DNA of 64,000 nt from positions 1-64,000 of the forward strand of contig JAAFKA010000002.1 in the NCBI GenBank assembly GCA_013299115.1. The letters are read 5' to 3'. This DNA comes from Cytophagales bacterium (GTDB taxonomy: Bacteria > Bacteroidota > Bacteroidia > Cytophagales > Thermoflexibacteraceae). The stretch's first letter is position 1. Each line of letters starts with the position of its first letter. The translations under genes and the position numbers were made by a program. Under the pieces are notes generated by a model. It had not been told where the DNA came from. It searched no databases and saw nothing but the letters and a program-made list of their open reading frames with translations. This document shows positions 25,519 to 33,837 of the stretch, piece after piece.

Positions 25519-27429
25519 ATGACACGCATTTTATACCTTTGTAGTTTTTTTCTTCTTTTGGCTCTGCCTTTGTTTGCCCAGCAACCCTCTAAAAAAGCCC
25601 AACAAAAATATGATGACGCAAGGCAGGCTATGTCCGTAGGCAATATGGACAAAGGTATAAAAATCCTCGAAAACTTATTGGAAGACGAGCCTAACTTCCT
25701 CACCGCCAGAGAGTTGCTCATAGATACCTACCAAATGATACGCCAACCCGATAAAGCCGAAATGCACTGCCGTATTGCCACAGACCTTGCCCCAAATGAT
25801 GCCAAATTGTTGCCTTTGTATTATATGGTGGCAACTTATGACCTCCAAAAAGGAGATTATGCAAGGGCAAAAGACAATGCCAATAAATTTTTGCGGTTGA
25901 GTGGGGTGAGAAGCACCAATTTAACGGCTGCTTGCAGACGCATCATAGACAATGCAGACTATGCCGTAGAGGGAATGAAAAAACCCTTGCCCTTTAAGCC
26001 CAAATTGATTAGCAAAGCTGCCAATCGGTTACCTATCCAATATTTTCCTGTTATTTCGGCAGACCAGCAAACCCTTATTTTCACAGGCAGAGTTGGCGAC
26101 CAAAAAGACCAAGACGAAAATATGTATGTTTCCAAAAAAAGTGGCAACGAATGGGGAGAACCCGAATTTTTGAAAGAACTCAACACCTTCCAAAATGAAG
26201 GCACTTGCACCATTGCTGCCGATGGAAAAACCTTGATTTTTACAGTCTGCAAAGGAAGTGAGGAAAGACCCACCTATGGGCGTTGCGACCTTTTTATCAC
26301 CTACAAAATTGGTGGGGCGTGGACTACGCCCCTGAACTTGGGCAACATAGTCAATTCGCCACATTACGAGTCGCAGCCTTCTCTTTCGGCAGATGGCAAA
26401 ACTTTGTATTTCGTTTCCGACCGTCCAGGTGGATTTGGGCAGGAGGACATCTGGACAAGCACCTTGCAAGACGATGGCAAATGGACAAAACCCAAAAATT
26501 TGGGCAGCAAAATTAACACGTCTGCTATGGACAAAGCCCCCTACATTCACGTAAACGGCAAAACCTTGTTTTTCAGTTCAGAAGGGCATCGCGGCTATGG
26601 TGATTTGGATATTTTCAAAGCTGAACTAAGCAATGGCACTTGGCAAACTCCCGAAAACTTGGGCTACCCTATCAACGACTATCGAGAACAAACAGGTATG
26701 GTCATCAGTGCCGATGGCAAACACGGCTTTTATTCGCAAGGCTCTTTTAGCCATGATGCCAAAACCAACAGCTTGCTCTACGAATTTGATTTGCCTGCGG
26801 AAATCAAAATTAATCCCAGCAACTATGTAAAAGGGACGGTGTATGATGCCAAGACTAAAAAAAAGTTACAAGCAAAAATAGACTTGGTTGATGTACGCAA
26901 AGACAGCATAGAAACCACTATTTTTTCGGACAAAGAAAATGGCGACTATCTCATTACTCTCAACAAAGGGGCAGAATATGCCCTCTACACCAGCAAAGAA
27001 GGCTATTTGTTCCAAAGCCTTTCTTTCGACTATGCCGAACACGAAAACAAAGATGTGGAGATTGATATTTACTTAGACCCCATAGAACAAGGCTCGAAAA
27101 TGACGCTGAACAACATCTTTTTCGATTTTAACAAAGCCAATTTGTTGGACAAATCAAAGACTGAACTTAACCGTTTGCTTGTTTTTTTGCAACGCAACCC
27201 CAGCATAAAAGTAGAAATCAGTGGGCATACAGACAACGTAGGCAATACAAAATATAACATGGATTTGTCACAACGGCGCGCAGCAGAGGTGCTTAATTAT
27301 CTGAAAACCAACGGAATAGACACCAAAAGAATAAGCTCCAAAGGCTACGGAGAAACACAACCTCTCAAGCCTAACGACACCGAAGAAAATAAAGCTATTA
27401 ATCGAAGGATTGAGTTTAAGATTTTGTAA
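25519..27429 (+). CDS. OmpA-family protein with TPR, PD40 propeller and carboxypeptidase-like domain (PorE-like)
   Basis: This 636-aa exported protein begins with a signal peptide ('MTRILYLCSFFLLLALPLFA'). TPR-like helices span about 25-135. A WD40/PD40 beta-propeller follows (about 180-415, 'PSLSADGKTLYFVSDRPGGF', 'LDIFKAEL'). A carboxypeptidase regulatory-like beta domain is at about 430-510. The C-terminal OmpA domain (about 527-636, 'FDFNKANLLDKSKTELNRL', 'ISGHTDNVG') binds peptidoglycan. This is the domain order of PorE, which anchors the type IX secretion complex to peptidoglycan. PorE is a lipoprotein, whereas this protein has no lipobox Cys, so it may be a paralogue. No other T9SS structural gene is adjacent. 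Confidence 0.85.
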   Translation: MTRILYLCSFFLLLALPLFAQQPSKKAQQKYDDARQAMSVGNMDKGIKILENLLEDEPNFLTARELLIDTYQMIRQPDKAEMHCRIATDLAPNDAKLLPLYYMVATYDLQKGDYARAKDNANKFLRLSGVRSTNLTAACRRIIDNADYAVEGMKKPLPFKPKLISKAANRLPIQYFPVISADQQTLIFTGRVGDQKDQDENMYVSKKSGNEWGEPEFLKELNTFQNEGTCTIAADGKTLIFTVCKGSEERPTYGRCDLFITYKIGGAWTTPLNLGNIVNSPHYESQPSLSADGKTLYFVSDRPGGFGQEDIWTSTLQDDGKWTKPKNLGSKINTSAMDKAPYIHVNGKTLFFSSEGHRGYGDLDIFKAELSNGTWQTPENLGYPINDYREQTGMVISADGKHGFYSQGSFSHDAKTNSLLYEFDLPAEIKINPSNYVKGTVYDAKTKKKLQAKIDLVDVRKDSIETTIFSDKENGDYLITLNKGAEYALYTSKEGYLFQSLSFDYAEHENKDVEIDIYLDPIEQGSKMTLNNIFFDFNKANLLDKSKTELNRLLVFLQRNPSIKVEISGHTDNVGNTKYNMDLSQRRAAEVLNYLKTNGIDTKRISSKGYGETQPLKPNDTEENKAINRRIEFKIL

Positions 27430-27529
27430 GAGGGTGAGGGGATGTGAAATGTAAGCACAGTTTGTATTTTCAGCGTTGCTATTCTAAATTAGCAAGGCTG
27501 ATGATGAAATAGGCAAGAAAAACAGATTT

Positions 27530-28537
27530 TTAGAGTAGGCGGTTTTGTTTGTTGCCAACTGCAATAACTTCTGTACCTATTTTGTCTTGTTTTGGTAAAG
27601 TCAATTTTATTTCTCTCAAAAAATCGGAGGCAACTAACCAAGAATTTTGCCCAAACAGGGAATTAAATTGCAAGGTAGTAGCTGGAATGTCTTTGTTAAT
27701 TTGCCCTCCTTTGAAATAGCAAAAACTTTGTCCCGATTGAATGTGAAAATAATTTGTAAAAATCATTCTATCATGGCTGTCGTGTAAGTCAATTTTACAG
27801 ATAGAAATATTGACTTTAAGACTTGACAGTGCCGTTGCTATTTTATCTCTAATTGTACCTAAGTTGAGTTTAAACGCATTGCCAAGTATCAAAACATCAG
27901 TAGTTGTATCAGGGTTTAGCAAGTTTTTGAGAATAGGTATCAAATTTTCTGTTAATCCATATTCCGAATTTAATAAATACCTGTCGCAAATGATTAGGGA
28001 ATTGATAGGGTGATTATAATTCTTTAAATCCGCCCAACTATTGAGAGAAGGTGTACCTTGTTCTGTATTTGTTCCAAATTTTAACAAACGTAAATTGTTG
28101 TCTTCCAATGCTTTAATAGAAAATTTTTGGATTGTTTTATACAACATCTCATAATTGAAAAATAGAAAACCATATTTCTCTTGTTTCTGTTTGCAATTTT
28201 CTTGCTCAGTGTCTAATCCAAAAAACTTACAAAAACTCCCTTTTTCATAAAAAGTATCTTCTTCTAATTGTTCAAATGGTAAAGTATCAAGTGAAATGCT
28301 TTCTTTTCCTTGTTCAAAAAGATTTAAAAAATAAATTAAAAAAGGGTGTTCTTTTGACAATTCTTTAAATCTATCATACTCTAAATCTATACAAACCTCC
28401 AAATTGTTTTCACTCAGAAAATGGTGAAAGTCCCACCACAATTTTTGCTCTTGGTTGAGTTGTAATAAATTTTGGTCTGGTTTTGATTGATAAAACTGCA
28501 CCAAAAACTTAAATTGGAGGTATATTTCTCGTTTCAT
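27530..28537 (-). CDS. Unknown protein coupled to the ATPase gene; possible effector
   Basis: The product has 335 aa with no signal peptide. The C-terminal part carries 'SLIICDRYLLNSEYG' (about 180-194), 'TDVLILGNAF' and 'HDSHDRMIFTNYFHIQSG' (H255, D256, R257). The HDR..[ILF]TN......SG pattern is one I associate with phospholipase-D-like/MIT-associated effector domains next to ATPases; this is family recollection, not proof. The N-terminal half ('WWDFHHFLSENN', 'LEYDRFKEL') is not recognised. The start codon follows the ATPase stop without a gap (TAA-ATG), so the two are co-translated. A nuclease or phosphodiesterase role in defence is plausible but unproven. Confidence 0.75.
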   Translation of the reverse strand: MKREIYLQFKFLVQFYQSKPDQNLLQLNQEQKLWWDFHHFLSENNLEVCIDLEYDRFKELSKEHPFLIYFLNLFEQGKESISLDTLPFEQLEEDTFYEKGSFCKFFGLDTEQENCKQKQEKYGFLFFNYEMLYKTIQKFSIKALEDNNLRLLKFGTNTEQGTPSLNSWADLKNYNHPINSLIICDRYLLNSEYGLTENLIPILKNLLNPDTTTDVLILGNAFKLNLGTIRDKIATALSSLKVNISICKIDLHDSHDRMIFTNYFHIQSGQSFCYFKGGQINKDIPATTLQFNSLFGQNSWLVASDFLREIKLTLPKQDKIGTEVIAVGNKQNRLL

Positions 28538-30106
28538 TTAGTTTTTTGCTTTCTTTTGAAGTGAATAAGTTGACATCATCAAATCAATAGCCTCATCAAA
28601 AAAACCTTTGCCAAACTCTTGGCTTAACCGTCCATCTTCCTGAATATCAATGCTTTGTATTTGTCCATCAACCTGAAAATAATAAATAGCTACTTCTTTA
28701 CCTGTTATTTCTTTCTTTGCAGTCAAGTATTGCAACTTCCTAATCAAATACTCCGAGTGAGTTTCCACAATAAAATTGATACCAAAAGTTTTGTGGGCAT
28801 CAATCAACATATCGGCTAATTGAGATTGAAAATTGGGGTGTAAACTATTTTCAGGTTCTTCAATTATCAAACATTTTGTTCTGCAAATTACAATATGAAT
28901 AAGCATAGGTAAAAGTTGTGTAACAGCAAATCCTAAATCTGTTAAATCTAGTTCTTTATTATTACGATAAACCTTAATTCTTGTTCCTAATTGTTCCTCC
29001 CAAATAAACTTTATGTTATCAGCTATGCCTAATCTGTCCAACCATTTTTTTATAAATAGTTTCTCTTTGCCATTATCAGATAAGTTCATTTTATTGAATT
29101 GGTACAACAAAGAATTAAAGGCTGTTCCTTCTGAAGTATTTTTATACAATCTTTTTGAATTTGCTCTTACTGCACTTTCGTACTCAAAAGTGATTTGATT
29201 ACGAAGATTTTTAACAAATAGAAAAGCATCATTAGGAATTTCTAATAAATAGTCAGCATATTCTTTTTTGAGAATATCACGGATGCTAAAAGTAGATAGG
29301 GCTTCAAAAAATGGCTGGTAAGCCTCATTATCTAAAAAATCTTTTTTAATGTAAGGGAAATTACCAATGGTAGCAAGTTTGGCAAATGCACTAATTTTTT
29401 CATAATGCAGTTGGTTGAAAATGTAACCAAGTTCTAATTTGACAATATTTTGAGGAGGGTATGATAACCACTCCACTGTATATTTATTCAATAAATATAA
29501 AAAATCATTACTTAGATTAACATTTATATTTGTTACTATTTTAATTATTTCTTTGCTAATCAAATTTAGATTGATAGAAGTAGAAGTATCTGTATTAAAA
29601 TAATCACTGGGAGTTAATAAATCTATGAATTTTTGCTGCATAAAATAAGCTATTCCCAAAAAACTTGAATATTGCTCATAGCTCTGATATTTAATGCCAT
29701 AGATATAAAAATATTTGTCAGTAGCTTTGTCTAATTTTTGCACTCTATAATTCAATAATCTATTATTTGTTTCATGTTTTTCATATTCTAATATTAACTT
29801 ATAGGTTGCACTATCTATTTCGTAAAATAGGTCAAATTTAATTCTATTTTTTTCTATAAAAGCTTCATTATTTAGGCTTAAATCAAAAGTAGCCAAGTTA
29901 TGGATTTCGCTAAATTGTCCTGAAAAATCCAAGTCAATCACATTGTTTTTTTCTGAATTATCTGCCAACAACAACAAAGCCTTAATCAAACTACTTTTGC
30001 CCGAATTATTTGCCCCTGTCAATAGCGTAAGCGGAGCAAACTTAAATTCGGTATAGTCCTTAAAAATCCTAAAATTTTCTATGCCTAAGCCTGTTAATTG
30101 TGCCAT
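28538..30106 (-). CDS. AAA/ABC-type ATPase (OLD/RecF-like, defence type)
   Basis: This 522-aa ATPase has the SMC/RecF-like head found in OLD and related defence proteins. It starts with 'GIENFRIFKDYTEFKFAPLT' and the Walker A 'GANNSGKSSLIKALLL' (31-46). The long middle insertion is low in recognised motifs. Near residue 420 come 'CLIIEEPENSLHPNFQSQLA' (Walker B) and 'IVETHSEYLIRKLQYL' (H-loop). No TOPRIM nuclease follows the ATPase, so the enzymatic output probably comes from the directly abutting downstream gene. ATPase-plus-effector pairs of this kind are common in phage-defence systems. A TAACTTTG box (minus strand, 30130-30137) lies 24 bases upstream of the ATG and may be the -7 element. 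Confidence 0.85.
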   Translation of the reverse strand: MAQLTGLGIENFRIFKDYTEFKFAPLTLLTGANNSGKSSLIKALLLLADNSEKNNVIDLDFSGQFSEIHNLATFDLSLNNEAFIEKNRIKFDLFYEIDSATYKLILEYEKHETNNRLLNYRVQKLDKATDKYFYIYGIKYQSYEQYSSFLGIAYFMQQKFIDLLTPSDYFNTDTSTSINLNLISKEIIKIVTNINVNLSNDFLYLLNKYTVEWLSYPPQNIVKLELGYIFNQLHYEKISAFAKLATIGNFPYIKKDFLDNEAYQPFFEALSTFSIRDILKKEYADYLLEIPNDAFLFVKNLRNQITFEYESAVRANSKRLYKNTSEGTAFNSLLYQFNKMNLSDNGKEKLFIKKWLDRLGIADNIKFIWEEQLGTRIKVYRNNKELDLTDLGFAVTQLLPMLIHIVICRTKCLIIEEPENSLHPNFQSQLADMLIDAHKTFGINFIVETHSEYLIRKLQYLTAKKEITGKEVAIYYFQVDGQIQSIDIQEDGRLSQEFGKGFFDEAIDLMMSTYSLQKKAKN

Positions 30107-30230
30107 GATGCGAAATGATTGTTTCTTGCAAAGTTAAAGTTTTTTTTGGTTTTTGAAAATAAAAAAACAAGCAAAATTTTGGCGAAACTAAATCTTGCAT
30201 TAAAAAAACATTCGCCTAAGGCGAATATAC

Positions 30231-30827
30231 TTAACCAAAAATTTCACCAACCTCCACCACCAACCCCACCAGCACCTTAGACTGAATAGTGCCTTTTTCG
30301 GTGGCCACGTCCTCCAACACATAATCCTCGTTTTGCAGGGTATAAACCTCTATGGCTTGGTTGTTTAGGTCTATTATCCAGTATTCGGGGATTTGGTGCT
30401 GTTCGTAGAGGTCTTTTTTGCTTCCTCTGTCGTATTTCATCGTAGAAGGCGACAATACTTCCACCACCAAATCGGGACTGCCCATGATACCATCTTTGGT
30501 AATGAGGTGGCTGCGAGAAATCCGCACAAACAACAAATCGGGATTGACTAAGCTGTTTTCTCCCAAAAATACATCTACGGGAGCAAAAAAGACTTCTCCT
30601 AATTTATTTGCCAACACAAAATTATTGATAATTGTATTTAGTCTGCTCAACACTCTTTGGTGTTGGGTTGTGGGGCTTGTTTTTCGCATGATACTGCCGT
30701 TGATGAGTTCATATAAGAAACCGTCTGCTAATTCCAATGCCAAAAATTCGGCAATAGAATAGCGTTGCACACTGTAAGTTTTGTGCGAAGGCGGACTTTC
30801 GGGTGGCAAGACAAGGGTAGGTAGCAT
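30231..30827 (-). CDS. Uma2-family (DUF820) PD-(D/E)XK endonuclease
   Basis: This 198-aa protein has the Uma2 fold. 'FLYELINGSIMRKTSPTTQH' comes near the N-terminus, 'DVFLGENSLVNPDLLFV' supplies the catalytic Asp, and 'GSPDLVVEVLSPST' the E-x-x/K region, followed by 'KKDLYEQHQIPEYWIID'. These are the standard positions of the DUF820 nuclease-like core. Such genes are abundant in cyanobacteria and some Bacteroidota; their function is not established and links to mobile DNA have been proposed. It stands alone, 124 bases from the ATPase gene. Start ATG 30827. Confidence 0.88.
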   Translation of the reverse strand: MLPTLVLPPESPPSHKTYSVQRYSIAEFLALELADGFLYELINGSIMRKTSPTTQHQRVLSRLNTIINNFVLANKLGEVFFAPVDVFLGENSLVNPDLLFVRISRSHLITKDGIMGSPDLVVEVLSPSTMKYDRGSKKDLYEQHQIPEYWIIDLNNQAIEVYTLQNEDYVLEDVATEKGTIQSKVLVGLVVEVGEIFG

Positions 30828-30933
30828 TGGCTATGCTGTTTTGGTGCTTTCTCAAAATTACTATTTTTTTTCTCATTTGAAAAAAAGTAAGCAATATTTT
30901 TGGTAGTGCTACAGATGTAATGCTCAGAAGTAA

Positions 30934-31409
30934 CAGAATGGCAAACAGCTATTTGCAAACACAGATTTGCAACAACAAAACCCACAAGTTTTGATAGACA
31001 AAACAGGTTTTAGAGGTTTGTGGGATAGTTTGGCAACTATTGCCGCCTATGACAAGCCCACCACATTGGCTTTGTTGCTCAACACCAGCAGATATCAGGC
31101 TTTGTATGGTTCTTTCCAATATTTTTATCAAACAACACCCAAGCAGGAAGGACAGAAACCCAAACAGCCCAAACAGAAATTGTTTGCTACCCCAACCCTG
31201 TAGAAAACATATTGTACGTAGATTTGGGTGGCATAGAGGCAAAACAAGCTATTTTATCAGATGCCTTGGGCAACCAACTCCTCACGCAACAGATAGAGAA
31301 CAAAAATAATTGTCAGTTTGCTATGCAGCATTTGGCAGCAGGGGTGTATATCCTCCGCATAATATCTGATGGCGGCGTGATAAGCAAAAAAATAGTGCTT
31401 ACAAAATAA
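30934..31409 (+). pseudogene. Decayed T9SS cargo gene, C-terminal part (frameshifted)
   Basis: The first frame (from about 30934, no start codon) reads 'GLWDSLATIAAYDKPTTLAL' and 'LNTSRYQALYGSFQYFYQ'. The second frame (visible from about 31120) reads 'TEIVCYPNPVENILYVDL' and ends 'AAGVYILRIISDGGVISKKI'. The second part is a clear type A T9SS C-terminal sorting domain (xYPNPVxxxLxV...G.Y.L......S.KI). The frame change lies around 31110-31150. No signal peptide region is found upstream, so the gene has lost its 5' end as well. It is the second T9SS cargo remnant in this window. Confidence 0.7.
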
Positions 31410-31428
31410 GCATCATCAAACAAATTTG

Positions 31429-31451
31429 TCGGACACTTTAAAAGTGTCCGA
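31429..31451. repeat. TCGGACACTT palindrome, likely terminator
   Basis: TCGGACACTT (31429-31438) pairs with AAGTGTCCGA (31442-31451), and is followed by TAAATAG and TTTTTTC. It lies 20 bases after the cargo remnant. A relative with altered stem (AATTATTCGACACCT) is at 31713-31745. Confidence 0.6.
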
Positions 31452-31488
31452 TAAATAGTTTTTTCTCACCTATTTATCTCAAAAACTC

Positions 31489-31581
31489 ATGAAAAATCTA
31501 CTTTATATTCTCTTAGTCTTTTTTGTCTGGGACTGCATAGAAGACAAATCAAAACTTCCTGCCCCGCTTACGTATGTTTAG
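31489..31581 (+). CDS. Tiny ORF with signal-peptide-like start (probably a gene fragment)
   Basis: ATG 31489 to TAG 31579 encodes 30 residues beginning 'MKNLLYILLVFFVWDCIEDK'. This looks like the first part of a lipoprotein or exported protein that ends early. It is either a fragment of a lost gene or a very small membrane peptide. It lies in the 413-base gap between the cargo remnant and gldA, which otherwise holds only the two palindromes. Confidence 0.3.
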   Translation: MKNLLYILLVFFVWDCIEDKSKLPAPLTYV

Positions 31582-31712
31582 AAACTATTACCTAACAATA
31601 TAATTTTTTTGAAAATTGCGTATTTTCTGTAATTTTGTATAAAATTCTCACAGTTAAGTAGTTAGACTTAAATAAACGACAATATTTTAAACCCTATATA
31701 GCTGATTATCAG

Positions 31713-31745
31713 AATTATTCGACACCTTTGAGGTGTCGGATAATT
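31713..31745. repeat. AATTATTCGACACCT palindrome
   Basis: AATTATTCGACACCT (31713-31727) and AGGTGTCGGATAATT (31731-31745) pair with one mismatch around TTG. It shares the TCG-ACAC/GTGT-CGA character of the element at 31429. It lies 78 bases before gldA, so it could be in the 5' untranslated region. Confidence 0.6.
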
Positions 31746-31822
31746 AAGTTCAATTACTTATATTGCATTACAGATGAAAATTTACATTTTAAATTTTGAA
31801 TAAAGAACGAAATATTTAATTT

Positions 31823-32731
31823 ATGTCATTAGTCGTCAGAGAACTCACAAAAATTTACGGCACACAAAAAGCTGTGCATCAGGTTTCGTTTGAGGCAAAA
31901 AAAGGAGAAATTTTAGGTTTCTTAGGCCCCAACGGTGCAGGAAAATCTACGACTATGAAAATAGCAACAGGTTATCTCACGCCGACCAGAGGGACTGTGG
32001 AGGTCTGTGGCTATGATGTAGTGGCAAAATCTTTGGAAGTACGCAAAAAAATTGGCTACCTGCCCGAACACAATCCGCTATACCACGACAGGTATGTGCG
32101 TGAATATTTGGAATTAATGGGCAATCTATATGGTTTGAAAGGACAAAATTTGCAAAAACAAATTGCAGCAATGGTCGACCTTTGTGGTTTGGGTGTGGAG
32201 CAACACAAAAAAATAGGGGCTTTGTCTAAGGGCTACCGCCAACGGGTGGGGCTTGCCCAAACGATGCTGCACAACCCCGAAGTGCTGATTCTGGACGAGC
32301 CTACGACGGGTTTAGACCCTAACCAAATTTTGGAAATCCGAAAAGTTATCAAAGAGGTAAGCCAAGACAAAACTGTCATTTTCTCTACTCACATCATGCA
32401 AGAAGTGCAGGCACTTTGCAACCAAGTTGTGATTATCAAGGCAGGCGAAATAGTAGCCAATCAGAGTTTGGGGGCTTTGGCTGCACTGCAAAACGAAACC
32501 AATTTGTTGGTAGAATTTGCAGAAAACACAGAGGCAACGACATTGGCTGCAATAGAAGGTATAAAACAAGTAACACAGCTTTCGCCAACTTCCGTAAAAT
32601 TGACTACCAACAAACAGCAAGACCTGCGGGTTGCCGTTTTTCATTGGGCGGTGCAAAATCAAAAAACTCTAATAGGTATGCAAAAAGAGGAAACTACGCT
32701 GGAAAAGGTGTTTTATGAACTGACGAAGTAG
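31823..32731 (+). CDS. gldA: Gliding-motility ABC transporter ATP-binding protein GldA
   Basis: This 302-aa ABC ATPase shows Walker A 'GPNGAGKSTTMKIATGYL' (35-52), signature 'LSKGYRQRVGLAQ', Walker B 'VLILDEPTTGLDPNQ' and H-loop 'FSTHIMQEVQALC'. The segment 'IGYLPEHNPLYHDRYVREYL' is characteristic of GldA rather than other ABC-2 ATPases. In Flavobacterium johnsoniae GldA works with GldF and GldG and is needed for gliding and chitin use. No gldF or gldG is adjacent, so the permease must be elsewhere. The product is a peripheral inner-membrane protein. Confidence 0.88.
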   Translation: MSLVVRELTKIYGTQKAVHQVSFEAKKGEILGFLGPNGAGKSTTMKIATGYLTPTRGTVEVCGYDVVAKSLEVRKKIGYLPEHNPLYHDRYVREYLELMGNLYGLKGQNLQKQIAAMVDLCGLGVEQHKKIGALSKGYRQRVGLAQTMLHNPEVLILDEPTTGLDPNQILEIRKVIKEVSQDKTVIFSTHIMQEVQALCNQVVIIKAGEIVANQSLGALAALQNETNLLVEFAENTEATTLAAIEGIKQVTQLSPTSVKLTTNKQQDLRVAVFHWAVQNQKTLIGMQKEETTLEKVFYELTK

Positions 32732-32741
32732 GGAATAAGCC

Positions 32742-32930
32742 TCACCCAAATTTATACTTTCTCCTTAGTTGATTTATCAAATACAATTTTTGCATAGTAA
32801 AACTATCCTCGTGAGTTTGCTCAAAAATTCGGGCAAACTCCGCATAGCGTAGTGGCTCGGCAGTTTTGAATAAATCCGGATTTATTTTTTTCTTGGTCAG
32901 GTAAACCTCAAATTCAGATGGTTGTAACAT
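32742..32930 (-). CDS. Small conserved-looking hypothetical protein, 62 aa
   Basis: From the ATG at 32930 the product is 62 aa, beginning 'MLQPSEFEVYLTKKKINPDL'; the frame is open five codons further. It is charged, helical and has the composition of a real soluble protein ('RYAEFARIFEQTHEDSF', 'NQLRRKYKFG'). It is convergent with gldA (10-base gap). No family is recognised, and the call rests on composition and on its fitting neatly between two genes. Confidence 0.55.
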   Translation of the reverse strand: MLQPSEFEVYLTKKKINPDLFKTAEPLRYAEFARIFEQTHEDSFTMQKLYLINQLRRKYKFG

Positions 32931-33023
32931 AAATTGGTAATACAAAAAATACGAGAAATTGGAAAGTGTACCAAAGGTAACATGAATATTGTGTATGACT
33001 GCTTATATTAAAACTATAAAAAT

Positions 33024-33605
33024 CTATCGAGTTGCTCTCATTTTGCTCAAAAACTCAGGTGTAACACCAATGTAAGCAGCTATTTGTTTCTGGGGCAAAG
33101 TATGAATGAGAGTAGGATAAACTTGACAAAAATTGGTGTAGCGTTGTTGTGCAGTCAAGGTAAGCCCGTCGAGTACCCGTTGTCGACTTGCTACCAATGA
33201 TTTTTCGGTAATAATCCTAAAAAATCTTTCTAATTTGGGGATAGTAACAAATAACTCTTCTTGCTGATGACGACTCAATAACAAAACTTCCGATTCCTCT
33301 ACGGCATCTATGTTTAAATAGCCTTCTTTTTGACTGATAAAGCTATACATATCTGTAATCCACCAATCAGCAGGAGCAAATTGGAGAATATGCTCAAAGC
33401 CATTGTCGTCTATGGTGTAGGCTCGCAAGCAACCCCGCACGACAAAGGTTGCGATTTTAGACACTTCACCTGTACGCAATAAAAACTGTTTTTTTTTTAA
33501 TGCTTTGACTTGCAACTGACTGATTAACAAGTTTTTTTCTTCTGCATTCAGCGTAATATGCTTACTTATATTTTGCAAAAACAAAGAAAAATTAGAGGAA
33601 ATCAT
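33024..33605 (-). CDS. Crp/Fnr-family transcriptional regulator
   Basis: This 193-aa protein has a cyclic-nucleotide-binding-like beta domain (about 20-120, 'FLLRTGEVSKIATFVVRGCL', 'APADWWITDMYSFI') and a C-terminal helix-turn-helix ('KQIAAYIGVTPEFLSKMRAT'). The effector-binding residues of cAMP-binding CRP (RxS) are not evident, as is usual in this Bacteroidota subgroup. The targets are unknown; neither neighbour is clearly linked. The ATG at 33605 is followed closely by the domain start. Confidence 0.88.
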   Translation of the reverse strand: MISSNFSLFLQNISKHITLNAEEKNLLISQLQVKALKKKQFLLRTGEVSKIATFVVRGCLRAYTIDDNGFEHILQFAPADWWITDMYSFISQKEGYLNIDAVEESEVLLLSRHQQEELFVTIPKLERFFRIITEKSLVASRQRVLDGLTLTAQQRYTNFCQVYPTLIHTLPQKQIAAYIGVTPEFLSKMRATR

Positions 33606-33736
33606 GTTTTTTAATTGTAGTGTCTTACAAATAACTGTATAATTTAGACTTTACAAGGTTTCCATTCAACCCACTTAAAAGGCTTGCCAACATTGTAAGG
33701 AAATTAGGTTGTCTGACAATTTTTGTGGAAACGTAC

Positions 33737-33830
33737 ATGAAATGAATTTGATAAATCAAAATCCTACATGGAAATGAATTTGATAAATCAAATTCCTATA
33801 TGAAATGAATTTGATTTATCAAAATCCTAC
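33737..33830. repeat. Three tandem 31-base units containing GAATTTGATAAATCAAA palindromes
   Basis: Units of about 31 bases start at 33737, 33768 and 33800, each of the form ATGAAATGAATTTGAT plus [AA/TT]ATCAAA[A/T]TCCTA. Each holds the palindrome GAATTTGAT-NN-ATCAAATTC. The last ends 7 bases before the stop of the adhesin gene. The same palindrome is inserted twice in the PLD-helicase gene and lies at 58577-58618. As a 3' structure it may terminate or stabilise the adhesin transcript. Confidence 0.8.
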
Positions 33831-33837
33831 GTTTTCA

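Noticed and set aside
33737-33830. Three 31-base units with short spacing, considered as a mini CRISPR array
   Set aside because: The units are directly adjacent with no unique spacers, and each is a palindrome found elsewhere singly.
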